Below are positions 1 to 9,971 of a stretch of 29,687 nt of DNA, one piece after another. The DNA comes from Chrysochromulina tobinii (lineage: Eukaryota > Haptophyta > Prymnesiales > Chrysochromulinaceae). The notes beneath the pieces were generated by a model. The model did no database searches and was not told where the DNA came from. It was given only the letters and a program-made list of their open reading frames with translations. A program made the translations under genes and the position numbers. The DNA is taken from positions 1 to 29,687 of the forward strand of contig JWZX01002745.1 in the NCBI GenBank assembly GCA_001275005.1, read 5' to 3'. Every line of letters begins with the position of its first letter. Within the stretch, counting starts at the first letter, position 1.

Positions 1-3000
1 CCACCCTCGCCGCCGCCACCCTCGCCGCCTCCGCCCTCGCCGCCACCGCCCAAGCCACCGCCACCACCCTCGCCGCCTCCACCCACCCCGCCGCCCAAGC
101 CGCCCCCGCCTCCGCCCCGATATCCACCCCCATCGCCGCCGCCCCAGCCCCCCTCATGCCAAGCAGTACTCACCAGATGGGTTACTAATCCGCTTTCGAA
201 TGCCCCCACGGACCAGTACACGTGCGGCATGCGCATCGACGAGCACGTGGTCAACGGGTACACTCTGCTCCAGGCGAAGATTATGGTGGCCAACGAGCAT
301 CCCAACGAATGCTTTGCATGCATGGTCTTCCCCCCGCGCCCGCCACCGACCCCTCCGCCACCGAAACCACCCGCTCCACCGACGTCGCCGCCGCCTGCCA
401 TCCCATTGTGCCTCTCCTCCTACAACACCATTGCCGCCAATGCCAACGGTGCGTACACGTGCGGCCAACGCATCGCTTGGCTGCGTCAGGTGCTCAATAT
501 GATCGAAGATGAGGCGCGCAATCAGGTAGCCATCGAATTCCCGATCGAGTGCGGCGCGTGCCTATATTCGCCGCCACCGTCCCCGCCGCCCCTTCCCCCG
601 ATGCCACCGCCCTCGCCGCCGCCGCCGTCGCCACCGCCCCCGTCACCTCCTCCGCCCCTACCGCCGCCCTCGCCGCCGTCGAGGCCGCCGCCACTTTACC
701 CGCAGCCTTTCCCTCCCCCGCCTGATCCACCCTCAACGCCCGGAAGCACGTGCCGTCTCATCTACGGCGCGGGCGACTGCCGTGAGTCCGATTACTGTAA
801 CTACGTGGGCGAGTGCATCGACGGCATGTGCCACTGCCCGCCGGGCTACCTCGATGTCAACTGCTCGACGCGCGTCCTGTGCGCTTACTGGGATGACGGC
901 TACGCGAGCTGGAGTGACGTGGGTGTGAACACGTCAGAGCACGCGCGCTCGGCGCCCCCAGACATTCGAGGCGTCGAGCGCGAGTCCGTAACCTTCTACG
1001 GCGGGGATGCCACAACCTTCTGCAGCATCAGTCACCTGACCGACTTCACGGCGCTCATGCTGCAAGGCTTCCCGGACCCGCCTCCTCCGCCTCCAGGCGA
1101 ACCACCGCCGGCCAGTCCTTCTCCGCCGCCATCGCCAGCCGGGCCGCCGATTATAATGCTGCCTCCGCCGCAGGCCGACGCGGGCATCATCATCGGCGTC
1201 CTCACCATTCTCCTCTTTTTCAATTGGAGTTCGGTCGCCGTCCATCGGCGATGGGTGCTTTTGATGCGGCGCGGCTGGGATGGAGACTGGAAGATTATTG
1301 TCACGTGCGGCCTGTGCCGCCGTCGGAAGATTGATCCCGACGCATCCCCCCAGAAGCCGGCGCGCTCGCGCTTTGCCTTCCGCAAGATCAACTCGCGCAA
1401 AGTCATGCCCTCGCCAGTCACCGACGGCCCTGACCACCCGAATTTGGCAGGCGACCGCCTAGCAGAGCCGGGCCCCAAGGTGCCTGTTCGCTGGCCAAAG
1501 AAGGGAGAGAAGCTCGAGGTGAACGTTGCCGAGAAGACTGCAAACACATTCTCGGATCTCCCCGACAAAACGATCGCCAGTGTGTTCGCACGCTCCTTCC
1601 CACGCCTCTCGCGCTTCCTCGTCCGCGCGTGGCACGGCGCGCGCCACGACCACACCCTCGTGCGCCTGTGGGCGGCGCGCGAGAATGCGTCGGGCTACAT
1701 GCTCTCGCGCTTGCAAGCGATACAGCTCGTGTCCACGTCGCTCGTGGCGTCGCTGACCACAGCGTGCGTGATCATGGCGATCCGGCACGGCTGGGAGCTC
1801 CCTACGAGCTACAACGCAGTGCTCACCCGTCCAAGGGGCGAGTACAATGGCGGTATCGACCCTGCGAAGATCGAGGTCGGCGTGGCGGTGTGGGTCGGTT
1901 TCCTCAGCTCGCTCGGTGCTCTCGTCGCCACGGTGGTCGCGGCCAACACGTTCCGCTTCGTCAACCTGGGCAAGGAGGAAGGCGCCCTCAAGAAGAGCCA
2001 TTACGACGTCTCCGCCGCCGACGATGACGCCGCCGCCGCCGCCGCAGCAGCAGCCGAAGCCAACTGGCGCGAGCCCAAGGAAGGCGTCCTCGTGGAGGTG
2101 CTCGGGCCGCCACCGCCGGTGCTCATTCGCGACGGCGCCGCTATCGCCATCGGGGCCTCGAAGGCCAACGAGGTTGAGATCTGGCAGACAAGCCGCGGCT
2201 GGCTGCGTGGGCTCAGCACTCAGCTCGGCGGCCTGGGTGGCGACGTCAGCATCGGTCTTGGTAGTGGTGACCTCGGTGGTGGCCTCGGTGGTGGCCTCGG
2301 TGGCGGCCTCGGCCTCGGTGGTGGCCTCGGTGGCGGCCTCGGCCTCGGTAGTGGCCTCGGTGGTGGCCTCGGTGGCGGCCTCGGTGGCGGCCTCGGTGGT
2401 GGCCTCGGCGGCAGCCTCGGTGGCGGCCTCGGTGGCGCGATCACAATCGGTGCGACCGGCGACGGGTCCAAGCCGCTCCGACCCTCACTGTCTGCCAACA
2501 CCGCCGCCCTCCCGTCGCTCAAGGCCATCCTCGATCCGCAAGCGTCTCGTATGCTGCTCAACATCCCTACACGCACGCCGGTGGTCAAGCGCACCCTGGG
2601 CAAGATTGATGCGCTTGGCGCGGCTTTTGAATCTCCCGAGCTCAAGTCCCCCGAGCTCAAATCTCCCGAGCTCAAGTCTCCCGAGCTCAAATTTCCCGAG
2701 CTCAAGTCTCACGAGCTCAAATCTCCCGAGCTCAAGTCTCACGAGCTCAAGTCTCCCGAGCTCAAGGCAGCCGGCATGCCGGAGGCTACCAGTGCATCGC
2801 TAGGCGATGTGGAGGCGTGCATGGTGCCCAACGGCTCGCGTCCCTCGAGTCGCGAATCTGCCATGCCGACGGGCGCCGCCGAGAGTGGCGCGTTGCTACC
2901 GCCATCTGCAACGGGGCTGCCCCTGTCGCGTCCGCAGAGCGCCGAGGAGCCCGCGCAAGGAGCCTTCGTGTCGCTCACTCCTGCTGCGGCCGCTGAGGTG

Positions 3001-5973
3001 TTCCCGGCGCCGGAAGCAGCGCACATGGCGGCGGCGGACGCGGCGGCAGCGCGCGCCAAAAAGGAGATCGAGGACGACTCGCCGAGCGAGTACTCGCCTG
3101 GTGGCGTCTCTGATGATGAGGAGGCCGATTCGGCCAAGAACGCGGCCGTTGACGCCATTCACAGGCGAGCTTCGTGCTGCTCAGGCGCGCCCGGCGAAGA
3201 GCCTCCTTTTGCAGCGACGGCACCAGGCAGACTTCTGGCCTCCGTAGTGGAGTCAGTGGAGGAGGCGACTCCCCCGCCGCCTGCGCGGGTCGATGCATGG
3301 GCGACGGGCACTCTGCCCTCTGTGGCCGCAGATGATCAGCCCGGGCTCGCCGAAAAGGAGCCCGAGGCCCCAAGTCCGCCTCTGAAGCCGGACTTGCGTC
3401 CAGCCCGGCCGGGCAGCGCTGCGAACACGCGCCCCGGCTCCGGTCTCATCTCGAGCCGCTCGATCGCTAACTGCGGCTCCGTCAACGACGGCTTCAGCAC
3501 AGCCTCCGATGGTGGCATCGTGCTGTCTGGCAAGTCACGCCCGAGCTCGGCTGCACGCTTGCCCACTGTGTGCGCGCCCGAGCAATGGGTCTCAGGATCG
3601 CGGCGCAACTCACGCCCGAGCTCGACCGACGGCTTCGCCGCGCGTGGCATGGGCGCGCCTGCGGCCTCTGGCTTTGCGCGCCCCAGCTCCGCCGCGCCTA
3701 CGCGCCTGCCCCCTGCGATAGGGACCCTCGCTGAGGCCGGCGCGCTCGAGGAGGCCGAAGGCGTCGCGACGACGCTCGAGAAGCGGCGCTCGCCCGCCGA
3801 CTCCGATGGCGGCTTCGACGACGCCTTTGACCCCTCGCCGCGCGCGAGCCGCTCGATGGCCATGCCCGCCCGCCCGGGCATCGCCCCGGCAAGCCTCGCT
3901 TGGAACGCCGTGGAAGAGGAGGAGGGGATCCGCCTGCAGGCGTCGCCGCCTCCCTCGCCGCCCTCGCCTACGGCAGCGGAGGGCGCCGGGACGGGCATCA
4001 CGAACGTTGATCGGCTGCACGGCGGCCGAAGAACACGGCCCATGAACCGTACCCGCACGCCGCCGATCGCGACGCAGCCGACCGCTGCGACCGCGACTGC
4101 GACCGCATCGCCGCCAACCGCGATGCCGCCAATCGCGCCGCCGCCGATCGCGACGCCGCCGATCGCGCCCCGTAGCGTCCCGCCACTCCCGCCCTTGCAG
4201 GGCTCCCTCTCCTTTCAGCAGCCTAGTATGGCCGACGGCGGCCCTCGTCAGCTCACGAGCTCAACTGTCTCGAGCTCAAATCTCCTGAGCTTAAATCTGC
4301 CGAGCTCAAATCTCGCGGGTCCCTCCTCTGGGCAGGGCGCGCGCTCCGAGACGGCCGCCGAGCGCAAGCTGGCCAAGGCCAAGGCGGATGCCGAGGCGCG
4401 CTGGAATGCGCGCCCTGATGTGATCGCCGCGAAGGAGAGGGAGCGACTTGCGGCGGAGCGTCTTGCAGCGGAGCTCGCGGCGCAGGCCAAGGCGGAGGCA
4501 GAGGCGAAGGCGAAGGCGGAGGCGGAGGCGCTGGCCAAAGCGGAGGCGGAGGCGCTGGCGGAGGCGGAGGCGGAGGCGGCAGCCCGGGCCAAAGCCAAGG
4601 CCGCCGAGGACATCGAGATCGTTCTCAAGCGCAACTCACACGGCCGCTTTGGTGTCTCCTTTGGCGCGCCAGGCGACGGCACCATTCGTCTAGAGACCAT
4701 CTCGGACGCGCACATGATCGACGACGATGACCGAATGCGCCTGTGTGTGGGCGACATCGTACTCTCGCTCAACGGTACCAAGCTCAAGAACGGCTTTCTC
4801 GCTCAACAGTCCGAGAGGGCGCTGCAGCGGATGATCGAAAAGGCGGGCGAGCAGATGGTGCTCCACGTGTGCCGGCCGAGCGAGATGGTCTACGAGGGGA
4901 ACAACAAGGCGGCCGCCGCGCGTGCCGAGCTCGACGCGATGCAGGCCGCCGATGCGGCCAAGCGTGTGCGCGAGGCGCTCGAGGAGGGCGACGTCATCGG
5001 CGCCGCCTCGATTCGGTCCGCCGAGGCCGCCAGGCGCACCAAACTGGCGCTCGATGCGGACGGGGACGGCAAGGTCTCTGCGGCCGAGCTCGCGGCCGGC
5101 ACGACGCGCGCCCTGTTCGCCGGAGTCCGGTTCTTCGAGAAAAAGGCCACCGCCGTCATCGACACCGACGGCGACGGCAAGGTCTCTGCCGCCGAGATGG
5201 CCGCGGCGCTCACGTTTGCGGGCGTGCGTAAGAAGGCCGTTGCCGCCCTCGACGCCGACGGCGACGGCAAGGTGAGCGCAGCCGAGATGGCGGCGGGCGC
5301 GGCTGCGGCGGCACGGAAGGCGTCGATGAAGCTGAGCAAGTGGCAAGAAGAGATTCGGGCCTCGCTCGACACGGACGGCGACGGGCACGTGTCCGCGGCC
5401 GAGCTTGCTGAGGGCATCCGCCGCGCGCGCATCGCCTTCGTCAAGCGCGTCGTGGTGGCCATGTCGCTCGCCACGGTCTGGGTCGCCAACCTCGCGGCTG
5501 TCGTGCTGATGGGGTTCATCGCCTTGATCGCCACGCTCGTCCTCACGCCCAACGAACTATGGGTGGCGTTGATCAGCTGGGGCTTCGCGGTCCTCTGGAC
5601 GATCGCGGTGATCGAGCCGATTTGGATTCTCTTCTGGGTGACTCTCACGATCCTCTTCCGTTGGCTGCTCACCTTGGGCTTCGACACGGACGGCGACGGC
5701 CAGATCTCGTTCAAGGAGCTCCGCATGGGCGCCAAGAAGGCGGCCGATGCCAAGGCGGCCGCCATCAAGGCCAACATGGACACCGACGGCGACGGCAAGC
5801 TCTCAGCGGGCGAGGTGGCTGCTGCCATCGGCCGCTCCACCCGCAACATGATAGGATCGGTCGGTGGCAGCATCATATCTCGGTCCATATCTCGGCCGCT
5901 CCATAGCAACATGATAGGATCGGTCGGCTCGAGCGTCAGCCGTGCTACGTCGCGCCGAGGGCGTAACAAGTGA
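1..5973 (+). CDS. Giant modular surface/membrane protein: Pro-rich stalks, Cys modules, EGF-like, PDZ and six EF-hand loops (5' partial)
   Basis: The frame is open from the left edge, so the start lies outside the window; 1990 residues are visible. In order: Pro-rich stalk (1-150); two Cys modules sharing YTCGxRI and xECxAC motifs (about 154-330 and 409-570); a second Pro-rich stalk (570-745); a Cys-rich EGF-like domain (748-885); a membrane helix (about 1180-1245); a cytoplasmic stretch with HDHTLVRLW; two more helices (about 1726-1785 and 1878-1950); poly-Ala, Gly/Leu and SPELK repeats; many RPSS-type Ser/Pro motifs; an Ala/Glu helix (4345-4610); a PDZ-like domain (4612-4890); EF loops at 5053, 5161, 5251 and 5368; at least two helices (about 5440-5680); EF loops at 5683 and 5779. 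The HTL motif before TM2 and EPIWIL near the last helix recall large algal polycystin-like membrane proteins, which is inference. A Ca2+-responsive wall or surface sensor-scaffold is plausible. No intron is needed inside the visible part. Confidence 0.85.
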   Translation, partial: PPSPPPPSPPPPSPPPPKPPPPPSPPPPTPPPKPPPPPPRYPPPSPPPQPPSCQAVLTRWVTNPLSNAPTDQYTCGMRIDEHVVNGYTLLQAKIMVANEHPNECFACMVFPPRPPPTPPPPKPPAPPTSPPPAIPLCLSSYNTIAANANGAYTCGQRIAWLRQVLNMIEDEARNQVAIEFPIECGACLYSPPPSPPPLPPMPPPSPPPPSPPPPSPPPPLPPPSPPSRPPPLYPQPFPPPPDPPSTPGSTCRLIYGAGDCRESDYCNYVGECIDGMCHCPPGYLDVNCSTRVLCAYWDDGYASWSDVGVNTSEHARSAPPDIRGVERESVTFYGGDATTFCSISHLTDFTALMLQGFPDPPPPPPGEPPPASPSPPPSPAGPPIIMLPPPQADAGIIIGVLTILLFFNWSSVAVHRRWVLLMRRGWDGDWKIIVTCGLCRRRKIDPDASPQKPARSRFAFRKINSRKVMPSPVTDGPDHPNLAGDRLAEPGPKVPVRWPKKGEKLEVNVAEKTANTFSDLPDKTIASVFARSFPRLSRFLVRAWHGARHDHTLVRLWAARENASGYMLSRLQAIQLVSTSLVASLTTACVIMAIRHGWELPTSYNAVLTRPRGEYNGGIDPAKIEVGVAVWVGFLSSLGALVATVVAANTFRFVNLGKEEGALKKSHYDVSAADDDAAAAAAAAAEANWREPKEGVLVEVLGPPPPVLIRDGAAIAIGASKANEVEIWQTSRGWLRGLSTQLGGLGGDVSIGLGSGDLGGGLGGGLGGGLGLGGGLGGGLGLGSGLGGGLGGGLGGGLGGGLGGSLGGGLGGAITIGATGDGSKPLRPSLSANTAALPSLKAILDPQASRMLLNIPTRTPVVKRTLGKIDALGAAFESPELKSPELKSPELKSPELKFPELKSHELKSPELKSHELKSPELKAAGMPEATSASLGDVEACMVPNGSRPSSRESAMPTGAAESGALLPPSATGLPLSRPQSAEEPAQGAFVSLTPAAAAEVFPAPEAAHMAAADAAAARAKKEIEDDSPSEYSPGGVSDDEEADSAKNAAVDAIHRRASCCSGAPGEEPPFAATAPGRLLASVVESVEEATPPPPARVDAWATGTLPSVAADDQPGLAEKEPEAPSPPLKPDLRPARPGSAANTRPGSGLISSRSIANCGSVNDGFSTASDGGIVLSGKSRPSSAARLPTVCAPEQWVSGSRRNSRPSSTDGFAARGMGAPAASGFARPSSAAPTRLPPAIGTLAEAGALEEAEGVATTLEKRRSPADSDGGFDDAFDPSPRASRSMAMPARPGIAPASLAWNAVEEEEGIRLQASPPPSPPSPTAAEGAGTGITNVDRLHGGRRTRPMNRTRTPPIATQPTAATATATASPPTAMPPIAPPPIATPPIAPRSVPPLPPLQGSLSFQQPSMADGGPRQLTSSTVSSSNLLSLNLPSSNLAGPSSGQGARSETAAERKLAKAKADAEARWNARPDVIAAKERERLAAERLAAELAAQAKAEAEAKAKAEAEALAKAEAEALAEAEAEAAARAKAKAAEDIEIVLKRNSHGRFGVSFGAPGDGTIRLETISDAHMIDDDDRMRLCVGDIVLSLNGTKLKNGFLAQQSERALQRMIEKAGEQMVLHVCRPSEMVYEGNNKAAAARAELDAMQAADAAKRVREALEEGDVIGAASIRSAEAARRTKLALDADGDGKVSAAELAAGTTRALFAGVRFFEKKATAVIDTDGDGKVSAAEMAAALTFAGVRKKAVAALDADGDGKVSAAEMAAGAAAAARKASMKLSKWQEEIRASLDTDGDGHVSAAELAEGIRRARIAFVKRVVVAMSLATVWVANLAAVVLMGFIALIATLVLTPNELWVALISWGFAVLWTIAVIEPIWILFWVTLTILFRWLLTLGFDTDGDGQISFKELRMGAKKAADAKAAAIKANMDTDGDGKLSAGEVAAAIGRSTRNMIGSVGGSIISRSISRPLHSNMIGSVGSSVSRATSRRGRNK
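2221..2445 (+). repeat. Gly/Leu-rich coding minisatellite
   Basis: Tandem degenerate 12-bp units of the type GGCCTCGGTGGT encode repeated Gly-Leu-Gly-Gly inside the cytoplasmic linker of the giant protein. Units vary by single substitutions (GLGLGG, GLGSG, GGSLGG), so the array is an expanded in-frame minisatellite. A flexible or adhesive linker is likely. Copy number may vary between strains. Confidence 0.9.
2632..2766 (+). repeat. 15-bp tandem repeat, nine SPELK-type units
   Basis: Nine exact-length 15-bp units with consensus TCTCCCGAGCTCAAG/A encode SPELK, with FPELK once and SHELK twice. The high DNA identity between units indicates recent expansion. The same DNA unit recurs at 4256-4315 in another reading frame. 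Confidence 0.95.
4256..4315 (+). repeat. Second copy of the 15-bp repeat, read in a shifted frame
   Basis: Four 15-bp units (CGAGCTCAAATCTCC and close variants) match the SPELK-coding DNA repeat at 2632-2766. Here the codons fall as AGC-TCA-AAT-CTC, giving Ser-Ser-Asn-Leu instead of Pro-Glu-Leu-Lys. The match is at DNA level and not at protein level. Confidence 0.85.
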
Positions 5974-6841
5974 GCCGAGAAGAGGGAAGCAGCGGAAGAG
6001 GAGTACGCATAGGACACACGCACGGCACGCAAACCGAACGCAGGCGCGCACGCGGAGCGGTCATGGTGAGGGACGCGTGGAACATGAACGGCATGACGCA
6101 TTTGGCTCCATATCAATGGGTCGTACTTGCATCGGGGGACATGACTTGTACATGAAGCATGGGTTGTTTCTTGCATGTGGTTGGGGAAATATGACGTATC
6201 GGATGATCGGATCGAACGGCTAGCAGTATCTCTATAACTTTATCTTAGTAGTGTACACGAGACGCGATTAAAGTCTCATCAAAAACTATCGTGAGCACCG
6301 GAGATCACACTGTGCTGGAGGAGAGACCGACCTCACTAGCGAAATTGAGTAGCCCGAGCGAGTGAGTACTCAGTACTTGTGTTGACCGAGGGGAGCGGAC
6401 GAGCCGTCCGTCGAGACGGTGGTGGAGTGAGCGTGGGGGGACCGCGAAGAAACTGAACTGAACTGAACTATCGTGTGTGCTTCGGTACCTGCTACACCTC
6501 ATCCCCCGTCCAAGAACGCTCCTGACCGTATCCCCTGTCTGTGCCACCTGGGCTGTCCGGGGGTGTCCCCTGCGCCTGTGAAAGTGAGTCTGGGCACAGA
6601 TGTGTGCTGCTGCTGTTCAACACAACGCGCGCACACACTCCGGACCCCCAAGCACGAGAGCCACTGTGTGTCTCTCGCGTGGACGCAGTATTCCCAAGAA
6701 CGCAGCGCAGAGCTGCTTTTCGCGCGTTTCAGCGAGGGCTATGACCTGTCAATATCGGCAAAGCGGCGACACTACGCGCAGCCACAGGCGGCGCCGAAAC
6801 GACATCGCTGATCGCACATCAGGCCGCTCCAGGTGCGGCGA
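5974..6841. other. Intergenic region between two tail-to-tail genes
   Basis: I see no convincing gene here. The open frames present have low-complexity or Cys/Arg-rich translations and no recognisable motif. It holds an A/T-rich patch (about 6225-6290), an AACTG x3 microsatellite (6451-6465), an AGTACT-c-AGTACT palindrome near 6366, and the 3' hairpin of the downstream minus-strand gene. Confidence 0.6.
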
Positions 6842-6844
6842 TCA
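6809..6844 (-). other. Hairpin whose 5' arm contains the stop codon of the IQ/Tudor-like gene
   Basis: TGATCGC (6809-6815) and GCGATCA (6838-6844) form a perfect 7-bp inverted repeat with a 22-nt loop. On the minus strand, the TGA at 6844-6842 is both the stop codon and the first bases of the stem. It may be a 3'-end processing or stability element. Confidence 0.4.
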
Positions 6845-9800
6845 TCTACCGGTAATCGGTGCCAGTCCGAAACAAGTTGCACTCGGGACAGCGGGCCCTC
6901 GCGCTAGCTGCACACGCGCGATGAGCCGCGAGACCGCTGTTGGCAGCGGTGACGGCGCGCGGATAGGAGACGGCGCGCGGATAGGAGACGGCGGCCGGTG
7001 CTGCACTTCGATGCACCGCTCGTACATCGGGTTCCCTCTGCGGTGCGTGTACTCCCCCATATTCCTTCGCATCAGGGCGCGCTCCGAACGCACGCGGTCC
7101 TCGAGCTCGTCAAGCTGTCGCATGCGCTCCTCCGAGAGCATCGCGAAGAGCCCCGCATGCCACGCGTCGGGCTGGTGCTGGGATGCGAGGAAAGCCGCGT
7201 GGTAGCGCTCTCGCCGTGTTGGCCCATCGGAGTCGCTATGCCTCGCGGGCGGCTCGACGGCGTTGTGACGCTCACGCTCAGCTGGAATGGCAGCGATCAG
7301 TCCATAATAGGATCGGTGGACGGTCCGGTGCCATCTCTCAGGGTCCACCGGGCGGGCGCTCGCGGGCGTGTGGGATGGGGACGGCGGGAGGAGGAGCCCG
7401 CCAACGGCCTTCGAGAGCCTTCCAGAACCAGGAGTGCCTTGGGGCACGGGGTTGAGGGGGGGAGAGAGTCTGCCACGCGGGGACGGGTAGGCGAGCCCCG
7501 AGCGCTCCATCAAGAGGGAGCGAGCTTTGGTCCTTTGCATCACGGCAGTTGGGGGGACGCGCCGAGGGCTTACCGGTAGACCCAGAGCGCCGGCGCGTGT
7601 TGCACGCGCCGCGTAGTGCCCTGAACTGTCGAGGGGGTCTCCCCCCGGGGGACACTGGGCGGGCCTGGGGGGAAGAGCCTCGCTCGTGTCTAGGGGGGGG
7701 AGGGCATGGGGGGGGGCCATGGGGCGCCATCTCGCGTGTGGCCAGGGGCGGGCTGTTGTTGCTCTCATAGGACCGCGGGACATTGTCCGCCAGGCGGCCG
7801 CGGGGGCTCACGCTTGCAAGCCAAGGAGGAGTGCTTTCCTCACCACTGACCGCGGAGCGAGGCGTGATCGGCGGCAGCACGCTCCCAGGCGTGCCAGCCG
7901 AGCGAGGGTCACAGGGGCGCACCTCGCGGAGAAACACTCGTTCACGCACGAGCCCGTCGCCAAATCGCACTGCCAGCAACCCAGACGCCCGCTCGACGCC
8001 GACGATGACGCAGCGCTCGTAGGCCCAGCTGTGACCATCGCGTTGCGCCTCCAACTCCATTCCCACCGTGACGCGGTCGATCAACGGGTCACCTACGGCG
8101 CTCAAGTCCACGCGCAGGTGGTAGGGGACGTCCTCAAGCGAGCGGCATGGCATGTTTGACTTGGCGCGGGGAGAGGAGGAACGCGTTCGGTGAGGGCTCG
8201 AGCTGACGGCGGCGTTCACGGAGTCGTCGATGGTGTCGATCTCGTGGTAGGAGACGCCCATTCGCATGCTGACATCGCCCTCGGCTGCGATGGGACGGAA
8301 ATACACATCGCCCACCCGTACAAAGTGGTTCACACTCAGTGGTGCTTTCATCTCCAAGGTTTCGAGCTCCTCCACTGTGAAAGCGATTCTCACACTCCGG
8401 GCACGGCTTGCAGAATGCAAAGATGCCTGGCGCAGTATCGCCGCTGCGAGCTTCTCATCGGCGAGCTCCTCCCCATCCGCGGGCGGCACGGCACCAACCT
8501 CCTCCCAAAGCACGCCAAGCGGCCGCGCGCTGGTCAAGACCTCAGAGAACTTGAGGTCCATCGTGAGTGCCTCTCGGTCGACGGCGAGGACCGTCGCAGG
8601 CTCGAACTGGCCGGTGCCAGCCACGCGCTCCGCATGCACCAAGTCGCCCGGCTGGAGGCCGACGAACTTGCCCCGACGCTCTTTGAGTCTGAACACGGCG
8701 GCCTCGCGGTAGGGCTCAGCAAGGTGCGCGATGTAGTCCTGCTCTGCCTCGGACAGACCGTCAAAGATCTCTTGCGCCCGAGGCAGCAGCGCACCGCGGA
8801 TCGCCCAACGCTGAATTTGGCCACGCCTACCTGGGGTGCCGCCCTCGCGAGGCGAGTGCGGCGATCGTCGATCCGATCCTGCGAGCTTGAGGCCTTTACT
8901 CATGCGCCGCTTCCGGCCCGCCTTGTGGACGGCCAACACTGCGTCCTTGCGCTCGGTCGCCTCCTTCTTTGCCTTCTTCCCACGCAAATGCGCCTGTATC
9001 TTGCGTGCGGACGCTTGCTCGGACGCCTGGACCTCTTGTTTCTTCTTCACCTTCTCTGTAGCCGCCTGCCGAGACTGTCCACTGTCGCCGTCATCGCCGC
9101 CGCCGCCGCCGTCTCCGCCGCCGTCTCCGTCCCCGCCATCGTCCCGACCGATGCCGTCGCCGCCACCGTCGCCGCCACCGTCGCCGCCACCGTCGCCGCC
9201 ACCGTCGCTGCCTCCTCCATGCACGCCGCCTGGCCCGTGCTCGCCGCCTTCGCTGTCGTCCGCCTCCTCCCCTCCAAACGTGTCTTCATCAAATTGGCAC
9301 TCGCTCTCGTCCTTCCAAAAGTACGTGCGCCCATCGACCGACATGGTCATCTGCGAAAACAACCCTTGCAGGAAGGCCACGTATTCAAAGGAGGAGATGC
9401 TGTTTGTCCAAAGGTCGGCCAGCTCGAAGAATGAGTCCATGAAACGCTTGCGGCTGAGCGAAGTGGCGCCCCGTGTGTCATGCTCCCAGTCCTTGGCGAT
9501 GGCCTCCTCGGCCTCGTCCGGCTTATAATCCTTGATCATCACGCGGTAGACGCGCCGGAGCATGACGGCGTGCCCTTTCTGATCAAGCGAGTCTGCGCGC
9601 TCGTCGCCCGCAGATTGCACCGAGCGCAGGGCGGCTTCCCAAAACTGCTGCAGCATCTCGAGAACGCGACGATCGTATCGAAGCTTCTGACGCTCGATCA
9701 TCTTCTCTTTGGTCGCCAGCGATGCATCTCCTTGCTGCCACAGCTCAAGCTTCTCCAGCTCGGCCTTGGTCTGCACGTGGACCACGACGGTCGAGCTCTG

Positions 9801-9971
9801 CACCGCCTCGAGTTCTCTCCGGTAAGCTTCTCTTGCGGTCGTTATCGTGGCGAGGGAGCTCAAAACAGAGTCGACCTGTATCACATGCTTGGCTCCAACC
9901 CTCAGCTTCTGCAGGTAAGCAGCACTGCGGCCGCTGCTCTCACCAGGTCCTCCCGTGCGATTCTCGACCAT
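6842..9971 (-). CDS. IQ-motif and Tudor/SH3-like repeat protein, probably flagellar or cytoskeletal; frame break at poly-G
   Basis: The first in-frame ATG is at 9971. The frame is open further upstream to about 10166 with no earlier ATG, so a 5' exon is possible. After a helical N-terminal region comes a conserved block with KDW and RFMDSFFELADLWT motifs (around 9400-9560), as I recall from protist and ciliary proteins. A Gly/Asp repeat (9080-9225) and an IQ motif, KIQAHLRGKKAKK (near 8990), follow. Beta-rich segments resembling Tudor/SH3-like domains (for example GDLVHAERV and VTVGMELEAQRDG) lie near 8650 and 8050. At G8 (7693-7700) and G9 (7708-7716) the coherent protein passes from one frame to another. 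The first frame runs on to 7338 as unlikely sequence, while the second gives a helical, charged C-terminus (RRERYHAAFLASQHQ) ending at 6842. I treat this as one gene with a one-base discrepancy. Exact function is unknown. Confidence 0.6.
9080..9225 (-). repeat. Gly/Asp-coding minisatellite
   Basis: Degenerate tandem CCGCCACCGTCG units on the + strand encode Gly-Gly-Gly-Asp repeats on the minus strand, within the IQ/Tudor-like gene. It is a flexible acidic linker expanded by replication slippage. Confidence 0.85.

Noticed and set aside
934-2705. Several long minus-strand and +2 open frames opposite the giant gene
   Set aside because: They are mirror frames of GC-rich coding DNA, full of Arg/Pro, and have no domain. 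The + strand frame carries the real motifs.
4890-6176. 428-residue minus-strand open frame opposite the EF-hand region
   Set aside because: It overlaps the strong EF-hand and helix coding sequence on the other strand, has low-complexity Ala/Ser composition, and shows no motif.
8190-9434. 414-residue plus-strand open frame opposite the IQ/Tudor-like gene
   Set aside because: The minus strand has the IQ motif and conserved blocks; this frame is a shadow.
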